Positions 24,787 to 35,262 of a stretch of 64,000 nt of DNA are shown here, one piece after another (position 1 is the stretch's first letter; each line of letters begins with the position of its first letter). The position numbers and the translations under genes were made by a program. The DNA is from Capillidium heterosporum (Eukaryota > Entomophthoromycota > Entomophthoromycetes > Entomophthorales > Capillidiaceae): contig WBMQ01000001.1 in the NCBI GenBank assembly GCA_016630905.1, positions 3,038,001-3,102,000 of the forward strand. Direction: 5' to 3'. Under the pieces are notes generated by a model, which made no database searches, was not told where the DNA came from, and was given only the letters and a program-made list of their open reading frames with translations.

Positions 24787-26442
24787 TTAGATGTGGTACA
24801 TCTCACCACCCCAGTACTGGTTCAGCTTACGAGCCTCGTCGACTTGACCGTCCTTGACTAGGACTTGGAGCACACCTCTCAAGGCGGCATTCAAAGCACC
24901 TCCAATCCAGCCGGAACGGTGGTCGGTGGAATCAACGGTGAAGACAGTATTGGCCTCCATGTTGGTGAAGGGGGGTAGATCCTTAACCTTGGCATCCAAC
25001 TCAGAGTAGTGAGCGAATCCACCTAAAGAGTTGGGGTCCAAGTGCCAGCAGTGACGCTTGATGTTGCCCTTTTTGTAACTTTGACGAACTTTGTCGCCGT
25101 GGATTTTGACGAGGTCGTCAATTACCAACATTTCCATCTCTTCAATAGTAGAGCCTTCCTGGGTTTCGTAGCGGTCTTCAAAGACGTAGGAGGCGATGAT
25201 GACTTTGGAGTTGCCATGACTGGGGTAGACGGTGGTACGGGAGACGGTCTTGTCGTCGGTGTACTGCTGACCACTGTATTGGTTGGAATCCCAGAACTTG
25301 GTGTCGAACTTGAGGAGTACCTTGCAAGAACGGGCGTAGTGCTGGTTGTTGATGATGTTGGTGAGGGCGGTGGATAAGGTGGGAAGTTTCCAGAAGCGGA
25401 CTAAAGTCAAAGGTACTGAGACGACGGCATAGTCGTAGTTGGCTTGGCTGTCAGGCTGGTTCAAGTTGATGGCCGACTTGTACTTCAAGTTGACTTTGTC
25501 GGTGTGGTCCAACTGGTAGACTTTGCCGCTCTTGATGGAGGTCTGCTTCTGGCTAAGGATCTTACGTAACAAGTTAGGGAGACGGTTCATACCATCTTCG
25601 ACTTGCTGCCAGTTATGGTAGCGAGCATAGTCGGCGAGCTGGGACTTTCCAAAGACAAAGGGGATCAAGTTGAGCTTATCGGACTGGCTGGGTGCGATGT
25701 TGTTCAAATGGTCAATAAGCTTAAAGACGATCTTGGTGGAGATATCTTCGCGGATTACACCATCGGAGTGGGTCAGATTTCGGAAGAGACGCATAGCACC
25801 GAGCTCATGGTAGTCGTAACGGTCGCCGCCTGGGAAGTGGTGGGTCCAAATTCTTCCACCAATTCGCTCGCTGTTGGATTCAATCATCTCAACTTTGTAG
25901 TTGAGCTTGGCCTGGTCGAAGAGGAGGGCGCTGAACATACCCGACATACCGGCACCGACGATACCAACGGTCTTGGGAGCTTGGTTAGCTATGAATGACC
26001 CCGATTTCTTGAAGTCCTTGACGGCATCGTATCTCCAGGCGTTATCCTCATCCTTGTAGTTGAAGGTGGAAGGAGTAATGGTGAAAGATCTACCTTGGCC
26101 TACCAAGCAAGTTCCCTGCCAGGCTTTGACACAGACGTTGGTGGAAGCCTGAGTCCCCCTGGCTGGAGTAGCCCAAGTGAACTTGGTGGGCTTCGAGGTT
26201 CCGATATCAGCGTTACCGATGAGCTGATCGTTCTGGTGGGCGTTGCAGGCACCGTAAGTGAACTTTAGGCTACCGTTGGCGTTGCTGTTGGCGTAGCGGA
26301 TGTTGATGTTAACGAGAGAGTCCTCCATGATCTGGTTGTTTTCAAAGTTGGAGATGACGATCTGGTTTGGGGTACAGGCACTGGGGTTGGCCTGACCGGC
26401 AACTAATCCGACGACGAAAGAGGTAGCGATTAAGAACTTCAT
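24787..26442 (-). CDS. Secreted L-amino-acid oxidase / flavin amine oxidase, copy 1
   Basis: Intronless, 551 aa. A signal peptide (MKFLIATSFVVGLVAG, cleavage near residue 17) precedes a Cys-containing N-terminal region of about 110 residues. An FAD-binding Rossmann motif follows at about residues 157-185 (KTVGIVGAGMSGMFSALLF), with GGRIWTHHFPGG and LGAMRLF, and a C-terminal DHRSGWIGGALNAALRG that closes the FAD site. Family enzymes oxidatively deaminate amino acids to keto acid, ammonia and H2O2, often for nitrogen scavenging or antimicrobial peroxide. Codons are strongly C-ending, as in the eL28 gene, which suggests high expression. TATA box at 26500-26507. The protein is identical to that of copy 2 at 28914-30569. 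Exact substrate range is unknown. Confidence 0.9.
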   Translation of the reverse strand: MKFLIATSFVVGLVAGQANPSACTPNQIVISNFENNQIMEDSLVNINIRYANSNANGSLKFTYGACNAHQNDQLIGNADIGTSKPTKFTWATPARGTQASTNVCVKAWQGTCLVGQGRSFTITPSTFNYKDEDNAWRYDAVKDFKKSGSFIANQAPKTVGIVGAGMSGMFSALLFDQAKLNYKVEMIESNSERIGGRIWTHHFPGGDRYDYHELGAMRLFRNLTHSDGVIREDISTKIVFKLIDHLNNIAPSQSDKLNLIPFVFGKSQLADYARYHNWQQVEDGMNRLPNLLRKILSQKQTSIKSGKVYQLDHTDKVNLKYKSAINLNQPDSQANYDYAVVSVPLTLVRFWKLPTLSTALTNIINNQHYARSCKVLLKFDTKFWDSNQYSGQQYTDDKTVSRTTVYPSHGNSKVIIASYVFEDRYETQEGSTIEEMEMLVIDDLVKIHGDKVRQSYKKGNIKRHCWHLDPNSLGGFAHYSELDAKVKDLPPFTNMEANTVFTVDSTDHRSGWIGGALNAALRGVLQVLVKDGQVDEARKLNQYWGGEMYHI

Positions 26443-26499
26443 TGTACTTTAGACTTGGCTCACGATTGTTCGATATCATTTTGAAGTTTGAATCGCCTG

Positions 26500-26507
26500 C
26501 TTATATA
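26500..26507 (-). promoter_or_regulatory. TATA box of LAAO copy 1
   Basis: TATATAAG on the minus strand, about 60 bases upstream of the ATG at 26442, within the identical arm. Confidence 0.5.
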
Positions 26508-26626
26508 CCTGTTAAGTCAAGGAGTCTGATGCCTCGCTTCTATTACTACTTAAAGGTCCCTGTTGTTTTCAAGTATATCAGATTTATACTTTATTTTTAG
26601 TTGGGCTCAAGTCAATAGTGTATTTT

Positions 26627-28729
26627 TGAACATACTTTGTGTAACTGGTAATGTGGAAAGTACTAGAAACCTGATTAATAAAAAATAATGTATACTTCAA
26701 TAAGTCTTCATACCAAATTAGTAAACTATCTAAACTAATATGTTCTTTAGGATTTTGGCAACTTAAACTCTTTTGGTGTGAGAATAAATTATACTTCCTT
26801 TTTAGGATAATATTCAGTTTGAACCGAATTCAATTAATTTAAAGTTTGAAGAGGCAAAAATAAAATATTGGCGTTAGTGCTATACGAAGTTATCCCATCT
26901 TTAATATATTTTTATCTTGGTATATCTTGTAGCCTAATTCCCCGCCCATTGGTTGTTTCCTATCCTTTAGATTTAAAACAAAGTGGCACTTATTTCTCAA
27001 CTCCATTTACCACCCTTGTCTACTTTCGTTTCATTATTCTTTTATCAGGCCAAAGTTTTGAGTGCTCAGGACACCCTGTAAAATTTATAGTTCGTCGATA
27101 TCATTCCTCTACTGTTTGTCGAAGGTTACTATTCTCAAAGTGGCACCTGTGATTTTTCAACTATGTTTATATGTTTTCAATTTTCCCAAAAACTATGTAT
27201 ACAGCGAAATCTAAGGCTTAGCTTTAATATTCGGCTTTGAATTCTTTCTCCCATCGTTGCTTGAGATATGCGATGGTTGTTCTGATGTTTCAGAGCTATA
27301 GATCAATAGAAAGTTCTTTCAAATACTTTGCATGATCGTGCACACATCAAATTTCTATAAATACAGGAAAATATTTTATCGAACATAAGCTGTTACCCTC
27401 CATAGTGCCATTTTCCGTCTTGAGAATATATATTGTAAAATGGCTTTTCTATTTTTATATAAATTTTTGATTATTAGTTGGGCCTTCGATTTCGTTAGAG
27501 AATATTTTACTATTTGGAAATTGTCTGTGGGTCAATTCTCCATTTGAAGCTTCATCTTCCAAACTCCAAAACTCAACACTTGGAAAAGCTTATGAACTTG
27601 AGCTTTGTCAGATTGAAGTTTAAACTTCAAAATCCAGTTTAGGAAGCTGAGTCCTCGAATGGAGGACGGATCCACTAAAACAATACTTCAAGTATAAGAT
27701 GTTCCCTTATAAATCTTGAAAGTCCACCTAGCAATGTAAACGTCGCATAAATATAAAAAAGGCCATTTAATACCATTCTTTGACAAGACGGAAAACGCCA
27801 CAAGGAAAACTAGTATGTTTTACTCGCTTCTGTACTTTTATCTATTTATAAAGCTAACATGATAAATCATGCAAGGAAATCGAAGTAGCTTTCCATTAAT
27901 CTGATTTTGAAACATTATTCAGGCTACTTCATCCTTTGAGTAGCTCTTATAAACTTCTGATGGGCATGCCTATAGTTCATCTTTAGATTTTACAATATAC
28001 TTGTCAGTTTTGAATTATTGTATTCATCTTTACAATTGGATCTGGAAAAAGGTATCATTAGTTTCAAACCGAGTAATCACAAAAGTTAAAAGTGTCAGAA
28101 GTCAAGGATATGGTTTTGTGAAGAAAATTCAAGAATATACAGCCTAGACCTACGGTAGATAAACTATATCGTATTTTAAAAGTATTTTAGCAGGGTGTGC
28201 TTTATATTTAACACGTTAACTTGTTAAAAATCGATACAGTTAAATATCGGAAGCTGAGGAGTGTAGAACCAAGAAAGTATTGAAAATAAGTGCCACTTCA
28301 TCTTGAAACCAAGGGATAGCGAATAGGAGATTAATAGAGCACCTGAACAGAAATCGTATTGTTTAAGGAAAATATACAGTATTGGGGTTGGAATAACTTC
28401 GTACAGGGCTCACGCCTAATTGCCCTATTTTTGCCCATTTCAAACGCTAAAGAATTAATTGCATACGGTACAAATTGAATGTTATCCTAATTAGGAAAAC
28501 ATTGCTAGTCTATTCCTCAACTGCGATACCTTAGCAAACTATTAAAAACTTGTGGGTCGACTTTAAACTTTAAACTTTACTATTTTAGGTTGGAAGCTCT
28601 CAACGGAATGTAGAAAGTATTTTGATTAATCGGATACCCAGCTTAAGTTGGATACTTATCACTCCCTATATTATAAGATGTAGGAAGTGATACTGATAAT
28701 TCCTAAATTGACATAAAATAGGTATGCTC
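26627..28729. repeat. Diverged core of the LAAO inverted duplication
   Basis: The 2.1-kb spacer between the two identical arms is itself an old inverted repeat. Matching blocks are ggcaaaaata 26853-26862 with its complement at 28426-28435; tacgaagttat 26883-26893 with 28393-28403; aagtggcacttattt 26981-26995 with 28284-28298; ttttccgtcttg 27411-27422 with 27784-27795; and ctccatttga 27538-27547 with 27655-27664. Their midpoints shift smoothly from 27678 at the arms to about 27602 at the centre, as expected for one palindrome with accumulated indels. It holds both LAAO promoters. The 94-codon frame at 26868-27152 has no recognisable domain. Confidence 0.85.
27613..27630. repeat. Perfect 18-bp palindrome near the symmetry centre
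   Basis: ttgaagtttaaacttcaa reads the same on both strands. It lies within 20 bases of the midpoint of the inner matching blocks of the LAAO inverted duplication. Confidence 0.85.
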
Positions 28730-28848
28730 AAAATACACTATTGACTTGAGCCCAACTAAAAATAAAGTATAAATCTGATATACTTGAAAACAACAGGGAC
28801 CTTTAAGTAGTAATAGAAGCGAGGCATCAGACTCCTTGACTTAACAGG

Positions 28849-28856
28849 TATATAAG
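28849..28856 (+). promoter_or_regulatory. TATA box of LAAO copy 2
   Basis: TATATAAG, 58-65 bases upstream of the ATG at 28914; identical context to copy 1. Confidence 0.5.
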
Positions 28857-28913
28857 CAGGCGATTCAAACTTCAAAATGATATCGAACAATCGTGAGCCA
28901 AGTCTAAAGTACA

Positions 28914-30569
28914 ATGAAGTTCTTAATCGCTACCTCTTTCGTCGTCGGATTAGTTGCCGGTCAGGCCAACCCCAGTGCCTGTACCCCAAACCAGATCGTC
29001 ATCTCCAACTTTGAAAACAACCAGATCATGGAGGACTCTCTCGTTAACATCAACATCCGCTACGCCAACAGCAACGCCAACGGTAGCCTAAAGTTCACTT
29101 ACGGTGCCTGCAACGCCCACCAGAACGATCAGCTCATCGGTAACGCTGATATCGGAACCTCGAAGCCCACCAAGTTCACTTGGGCTACTCCAGCCAGGGG
29201 GACTCAGGCTTCCACCAACGTCTGTGTCAAAGCCTGGCAGGGAACTTGCTTGGTAGGCCAAGGTAGATCTTTCACCATTACTCCTTCCACCTTCAACTAC
29301 AAGGATGAGGATAACGCCTGGAGATACGATGCCGTCAAGGACTTCAAGAAATCGGGGTCATTCATAGCTAACCAAGCTCCCAAGACCGTTGGTATCGTCG
29401 GTGCCGGTATGTCGGGTATGTTCAGCGCCCTCCTCTTCGACCAGGCCAAGCTCAACTACAAAGTTGAGATGATTGAATCCAACAGCGAGCGAATTGGTGG
29501 AAGAATTTGGACCCACCACTTCCCAGGCGGCGACCGTTACGACTACCATGAGCTCGGTGCTATGCGTCTCTTCCGAAATCTGACCCACTCCGATGGTGTA
29601 ATCCGCGAAGATATCTCCACCAAGATCGTCTTTAAGCTTATTGACCATTTGAACAACATCGCACCCAGCCAGTCCGATAAGCTCAACTTGATCCCCTTTG
29701 TCTTTGGAAAGTCCCAGCTCGCCGACTATGCTCGCTACCATAACTGGCAGCAAGTCGAAGATGGTATGAACCGTCTCCCTAACTTGTTACGTAAGATCCT
29801 TAGCCAGAAGCAGACCTCCATCAAGAGCGGCAAAGTCTACCAGTTGGACCACACCGACAAAGTCAACTTGAAGTACAAGTCGGCCATCAACTTGAACCAG
29901 CCTGACAGCCAAGCCAACTACGACTATGCCGTCGTCTCAGTACCTTTGACTTTAGTCCGCTTCTGGAAACTTCCCACCTTATCCACCGCCCTCACCAACA
30001 TCATCAACAACCAGCACTACGCCCGTTCTTGCAAGGTACTCCTCAAGTTCGACACCAAGTTCTGGGATTCCAACCAATACAGTGGTCAGCAGTACACCGA
30101 CGACAAGACCGTCTCCCGTACCACCGTCTACCCCAGTCATGGCAACTCCAAAGTCATCATCGCCTCCTACGTCTTTGAAGACCGCTACGAAACCCAGGAA
30201 GGCTCTACTATTGAAGAGATGGAAATGTTGGTAATTGACGACCTCGTCAAAATCCACGGCGACAAAGTTCGTCAAAGTTACAAAAAGGGCAACATCAAGC
30301 GTCACTGCTGGCACTTGGACCCCAACTCTTTAGGTGGATTCGCTCACTACTCTGAGTTGGATGCCAAGGTTAAGGATCTACCCCCCTTCACCAACATGGA
30401 GGCCAATACTGTCTTCACCGTTGATTCCACCGACCACCGTTCCGGCTGGATTGGAGGTGCTTTGAATGCCGCCTTGAGAGGTGTGCTCCAAGTCCTAGTC
30501 AAGGACGGTCAAGTCGACGAGGCTCGTAAGCTGAACCAGTACTGGGGTGGTGAGATGTACCACATCTAA
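28914..30569 (+). CDS. Secreted L-amino-acid oxidase / flavin amine oxidase, copy 2
   Basis: Same 551-aa product as copy 1: signal peptide, FAD-binding GAGMSG motif, GGRIWTH, and the C-terminal GWIGGALNAALRG motif. The two genes are head to head, about 2.5 kb apart, and transcribed outward. Because promoter, coding and 3' sequences all match, the two should be co-regulated and double the gene dose. It is intronless, unlike most single-copy genes in this window. This and its C-rich codon choice fit strong expression of a secreted enzyme. Either copy could be an assembly duplicate, but the diverged core between them argues for a real structure. Confidence 0.9.
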   Translation: MKFLIATSFVVGLVAGQANPSACTPNQIVISNFENNQIMEDSLVNINIRYANSNANGSLKFTYGACNAHQNDQLIGNADIGTSKPTKFTWATPARGTQASTNVCVKAWQGTCLVGQGRSFTITPSTFNYKDEDNAWRYDAVKDFKKSGSFIANQAPKTVGIVGAGMSGMFSALLFDQAKLNYKVEMIESNSERIGGRIWTHHFPGGDRYDYHELGAMRLFRNLTHSDGVIREDISTKIVFKLIDHLNNIAPSQSDKLNLIPFVFGKSQLADYARYHNWQQVEDGMNRLPNLLRKILSQKQTSIKSGKVYQLDHTDKVNLKYKSAINLNQPDSQANYDYAVVSVPLTLVRFWKLPTLSTALTNIINNQHYARSCKVLLKFDTKFWDSNQYSGQQYTDDKTVSRTTVYPSHGNSKVIIASYVFEDRYETQEGSTIEEMEMLVIDDLVKIHGDKVRQSYKKGNIKRHCWHLDPNSLGGFAHYSELDAKVKDLPPFTNMEANTVFTVDSTDHRSGWIGGALNAALRGVLQVLVKDGQVDEARKLNQYWGGEMYHI

Positions 30570-30646
30570 ATTGTATTTCCCTAATTATAGAATGTTAATA
30601 AATCTCGTTTTTGATAAATCTTATATTTTATATTACTTTTGGTTTA

Positions 30647-32555
30647 AATAAGAATGACGTATATACTATTAAAAGTAATTTATTGTAGAGTCTCTATGAT
30701 GGTTCATAGGATTATGATTTCGAAATATCAAGTAGAGCATTGTTTTTATCGCTTGATAGAAAAAATTATAAGATTTGTAAATTTTATAGTAATAATTAGC
30801 TATATAAATATTTAACATCGTTATTTACAAGTATATCGTTGGTGGAAACTGATATAATCTCAGAATCTTGTCAAATTTGTTAAATGCTTTTGCCAATTTA
30901 TATAGCTTTGCTGAGTTGAGCTCTCAACATAATGTAGTAGTTGGACTTTGTATTTAAAAGTTTACTAAAATAATATTTATTGAAGTGTATACCAATTTCT
31001 TACATCTAAAATAGTCGTTTATAACTAAATAACATTATAAATTCTAGCTTACTTTTACATCAATTTAGGAATGAAGAATATGCTAATATACCATAGAAAG
31101 TTGAGCAATTCAAAAGCTATCATTTCAAAAACTTACAAGCTAGTTTGCCACTATTATCAGCAAGTTATATCCATATAGCCAACATATATGTATTGGTTTG
31201 TAGATATACAGTTTTAATGGTTCGCTTTGCGTATATCAAAAGTATTGATGTTTAAAATTAATTTTTCCATTGAAACTTAATCTTGTTTGATAGGAACTCG
31301 GTCTACAAGTAGTGCTCTGTAAAACGAATCATGTTTCTCTCCATTTTCCGAAAAATGTAATTGTGTTCAATAATTGGTTAACTTGAAGAATCCTAATTCG
31401 TTTTGCAAAACGTTATCTACAAGCTAAAATTCTATGATAAATTAGTTTCAGAATACTTCGTAGATTGTAGTGGTGGTATCTGAAAATATGTAAGCTACAA
31501 AGTGCCAGCTAGAAGCTAAAAAGCTTATATGATAGACAGGGATCAAAAGAAAGTATATAATCAAAGGCTACTTGGATTAACTACAAGTAGTGAAAAAACT
31601 TGGCATATACCTGTAATATAATAGGTTTTGCATTAAATTTAAAGGCTAGCTATTATATTTATAAATAAATCACTTTCAAGTTAATTTAACAAGGACATAA
31701 CCAAAACATGCTTTGATCAACAATTAGTACTCTTTTCTAGAGATGTACTATAAGTGACCTTGAAGGGAAATGTACTGACTAGTGGTATTGGTTTAAACCA
31801 ATGTTTACTTTTCCATTTAGATTCATGTACATGGTTATCATTAAAGCATCAAGATACATCAAAAGTCAAATATAAGCGTATTACTATAACGTAATCAGTA
31901 TGTGTCTGGAATATATCTACGCAGCATTCAAAACTATTTATCAATAAACTGAAATAATCGATAATATATCGATGGCTATAAACTTAAAGTAGATGGATTT
32001 TTATATAGCATCTATACTAGTTAGTTTTAATACTTAACTTTATTTCGTTACTAGAATATTGAATGTAATAGAATTGAAGCTTATGTTAGCTTCTAAGGCA
32101 CATTCATGAACATATCAGTGACCTACCATATTAAAAGCAAAAGTAGCATATATTTTATAGCGATGAATTGAAAATATAATTGCCAAAATTCAAGTAGTAG
32201 TTACTAAAATTAACCATGAAGAAACTCTATTAAATTCTAAAAGATAAAGTAGCATAGCTGCTAACTACTTTATTTAAAGACGAATGCTAATCAAAGGGCT
32301 ATTAAATGCCGGATGAAATTCCATTAAATGTTTACTATACAAAATTTTAAAGATGTTCGAGCTTAGAATGACTTGATAAGAACATATAAAATCATTCATC
32401 TAAATCTATATACTATAAATGCGTTAATAGGTAAATTAGCTAATAATTACAATTAAAAGTATAGGAAATACAAATTGAAAATGAATAATACCATTTCAAG
32501 CTTAAAAACAAAGAAAAATGAATGGATACCCTTACTAAAACAAGACAGGTACTAT
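30647..32555. other. 1.9-kb AT-rich spacer
   Basis: No gene, RNA or repeat supported. It is bounded by the abrupt end of the LAAO arm and the 3' end of the ATP synthase subunit gene. Confidence 0.55.
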
Positions 32556-32961
32556 TTAATGGTATTTGACGTTCTTGTGGTGAGCTACAAAAGACAAAGT
32601 TAAAAAAGGCTACATAACAAAGCTTACATAAGTGGTTGACGTAATCCAAAGTGTAGCCTAAAGTGAAGAGACCAACTAAGAGGTGTACAATAGGGGCGGC
32701 TGAAGCGTTCTCACCTTCAAAGTACTTGGCACGGTACCAGTTCAAAAGTCCATTACCTACCTGTTGCTTAGGGGCGGGACCTTTAGGCAACTGCTTGTAA
32801 ATGTAAACTAAACTGTCAACGTTGCTGGAGTCGGAAGTCGAAGTTTCGCTGGTGGACTTGGAGGCTTTAGCGACGCCAGCTAAGTTGGGTGGAATGTAAC
32901 TACTGGTACTTAAACTGCGTACCGAGTTGGTCTTGAGTAGGGTTCGGGCAGCTTTGAACAT
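32556..32961 (-). CDS. ATP17: Mitochondrial F1Fo ATP synthase subunit f (ATP17), 2 exons
   Basis: Exons 32961-32628 and 32584-32556 give 120 aa. The first about 35 residues (MFKAARTLLKTNSVRSLSTSS) look like a mitochondrial presequence. The core has the subunit-f signature: YIYKQLPKGP, then GNGLLNWYRAKYFEGE and a single membrane helix APIVHLLVGLFTLGYTLDYVNHL. A 43-nt intron separates the final SHHKNVKYH tail, encoded by a 29-nt exon; without splicing the protein runs into unrelated residues. Subunit f sits in the inner-membrane Fo stator and helps ATP synthase dimerise. The open frame extends falsely to 32440 when the intron is ignored. Confidence 0.9.
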
Positions 32962-33616
32962 CTGGGTAATCGAAAATAGAAAATTTTTGGAGATGTGGTA
33001 GAATTTGGTATAGGGATTCCTAAGTAGCAGTATGATTGGTTGAGATTGAAGCTAGAAAGTTCCTGCTTGGCGACATTTCAATTCAAAAGTTTATCCGAGT
33101 TTATAAGAAAGGCATTAAAGTGAACGATACCAAAGCAACTGTAGATTGGTAACAAAGACCTTTAGAGCTTATAGACATATGCTATTTATAGTGGATCTCA
33201 TTGTAACAGCAATATACATCCATGGGCAACTGTTCTTAGACCTTTGAAGATATGATCTAGAGGAGTATTTCAGACTTCAAGTTAGTTTCGCATCCTGAAA
33301 ATTTCTAGATATCAAGCGTCCAATCACAATCTATTTCAAATCCAACTGGACCCAAAAAATTGAACTGAATAAGCAGTTATCAAGATAACAGATTTGAACC
33401 GATCCCGATTTGTAAAACTTCAATATTGGTTCAACTAATAGGGGTAAAGCAAACGTAGGATGGGCTGTCCTGATTGGAAGCTTTAAAAAACCGGTATGCA
33501 GAACCCCAAAAGTTTTGAATAGATCAATAGAGATGCTAAAACTGCAAAAATATAAGAAGCGGTCACCTACACCAAATTTGCAGTTCTATCACTTGCAGTT
33601 ACAGATAAAGGTAAAA
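32962..33616. other. Divergent promoter region
   Basis: 655 bases between ATP17 (leftward) and the Myb/SANT-like gene (rightward). An in-frame extension from 33515 exists, but the leader lacks domain similarity. No other feature. Confidence 0.5.
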
Positions 33617-34544
33617 ATGAGTAAAAGAGGCAAAAATTGGGATGAAAGTGAGCTTTTAAGTTTGGTTTACGCTTGGAAGGAGGAACATCACCGTACCAGC
33701 AGCAATGAGAGTAAGCTACAGTTCACCCAAAGAGTCTTCGATAACTACCTAGCGAGGCAGGAGAATAGGCACGTCCGTACCATAAAATCGATCAAAGACA
33801 AGATGTTCAGTATAGTCAACTGGCAGAAGTTAGTCTCATAGTTGTCCTACTCTAACTTCCTATATTTTTAGTTTCCTCTACTCGTTCGACAGCGTACGAA
33901 GCACTTTGAACAACGGTTTAGGCCCGTGGTACACCTTGGATAAGGGGACCAAAAAGACGCTTATGAAGGCCAGTTCGGGGGACCGACTAACCGAGATACC
34001 TGAAAATGTTATACGGGAATTACAGGGCGTTATAGCTCCTACTACCCAGATGATAAACTTCCGATCCCCTGCTACCTTGGAAGCTACCATCCCCGAAGCA
34101 CGTAAGATACGTACCAATGGCAAACCAGAAAACGTTGTCATCAGTCGCGAGTACCTGAGACGGCTGCAGCAGGAGAATTTGGAAAGCACCAAAAGGATGT
34201 TTATTGAGGTAATGGACATGTACTTCCCACGTATAAAGGCCCCGCGCAATGACAACGTTGACCCAACCTTTCAACTTATGGGTGCAGAGGGTATGAAATC
34301 CCCCTTCCAACTCCCCTTGAACCAACTATATGCCTCCGCTACCCAGGAGTCGGAGAACCACATGTACGAGCAAAGTGTACAGAACCCAGAAAATCAGATC
34401 TTCAGTGGTCATCAACTTGATATGCAGAATAACCATGAATTTGACAGTTCCAACCAGGTAACGAATAGTATGTATGGGCATCAGGGACAAGTGCAAGATA
34501 GCCAGAGTTACGACAGTTCCAATAACAATCAGGATCATGAGTGA
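33617..34544 (+). CDS. Myb/SANT-like DNA-binding protein with Gln/Asn-rich tail, 2 exons
   Basis: Exons 33617-33828 and 33872-34544 join in frame (donor GTTAGT, branch CTAAC, acceptor TTTAG) to give 294 aa. Residues about 5-80 resemble a Myb/SANT-like helix-turn-helix: NWDESELLSLVYAWKEEH, a second helix FTQRVFDNYLA, and a third RTIKSIKDKMFSIVNW with spaced aromatic residues. The middle is basic. The last about 70 residues are rich in Gln, Asn and Ser, with repeated 'YDSSN/FDSSNQ' phrases, like a transactivation or low-complexity region. Probable nuclear transcription regulator; target unknown. I chose ATG 33617 because the domain begins right after it. An in-frame ATG at 33515 would add 34 residues. 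Confidence 0.65.
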
Positions 34545-35262
34545 TGGAAGGGAGATATACATGGGTACATCTTAGGTTCATTCAATTCAAAAGATAGGTT
34601 TTAAAATGCATTCAGTAATGCGATAGTTTTCTTTTTCATCCAAAAACAACAAAATTGTATTAAAATATCTAACTTCTATTCATTTGGTAATTTCCCATAC
34701 CACATTTAAACTATTTATCTTTGTGATTTAGTTATGAATTTTAAACTGTGCTATATAAACTTACTGTCTCGTAAATTTAACTTTCATCTACATAGTTAGA
34801 TTCCATTTAGTTGAAAATCGATGTAGGATATAAATATCTTTATACACATATATTGAAACTAACGATAAACAACTTAGTACTATTCATTGTAATTTATTAT
34901 ACATATTTAAGGAGTGTGTTTATCATTCTTAGAAACTTTATTAAATTTGTTAGTCTTACGTATAGTTTCTTTATTTAAGCTAGCTTTTAGCTTCAAATTA
35001 ATTAAATTATATCCACATGAATATATAAATGCTGGGCTAGATAGGTTATATTATAAAGGTCCAAGCTACCAACTGCACCCTATTCTTTTAGTTTGTAGTT
35101 GAAAGCTACCCAGATCTTTACAACTTCCCGAGCTTTCCAAATTATCAAACTGACGAAACGTCATAACTCAAAATCTAAAATAGCTCCAGCACACTTGTGT
35201 TTATCTTCAACCTTTTATACCAAACTTCAAATTCAAATTCATAGCCAACAGTATAGTAAGAG
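34545..35262. other. AT-rich spacer upstream of VPS16
   Basis: About 700 bases with no supported gene. It contains the VPS16 promoter. Confidence 0.55.

Larger units (their letters stand above)
24710..26626 (-). repeat. Left arm of LAAO inverted repeat (1,917 bp)
   Basis: As far as I can compare by eye, this segment is the exact reverse complement of 28730-30646. Both are 1,917 bases with the two ends aligned base for base. It covers the LAAO gene, about 185 bases of promoter and about 75 bases of 3' flank. All 551 codons encode the same residues, and the antisense frames also translate identically, so silent positions match too. Beyond 26626 the two sides become a diverged, indel-rich inverted repeat. 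Beyond 24710 similarity ends. Confidence 0.92.
28730..30646 (+). repeat. Right arm of LAAO inverted repeat (1,917 bp)
   Basis: Reverse complement of 24710-26626. Boundaries: on the centre side similarity continues only as a diverged repeat; on the outer side it stops after the run ggttta at 30641-30646. Confidence 0.92.

Noticed and set aside
25042-25998. Open frames of 111 and 131 codons opposite the LAAO gene
   Set aside because: Shadows produced by the strong codon bias of LAAO. They appear identically in both copies only because the DNA is identical.
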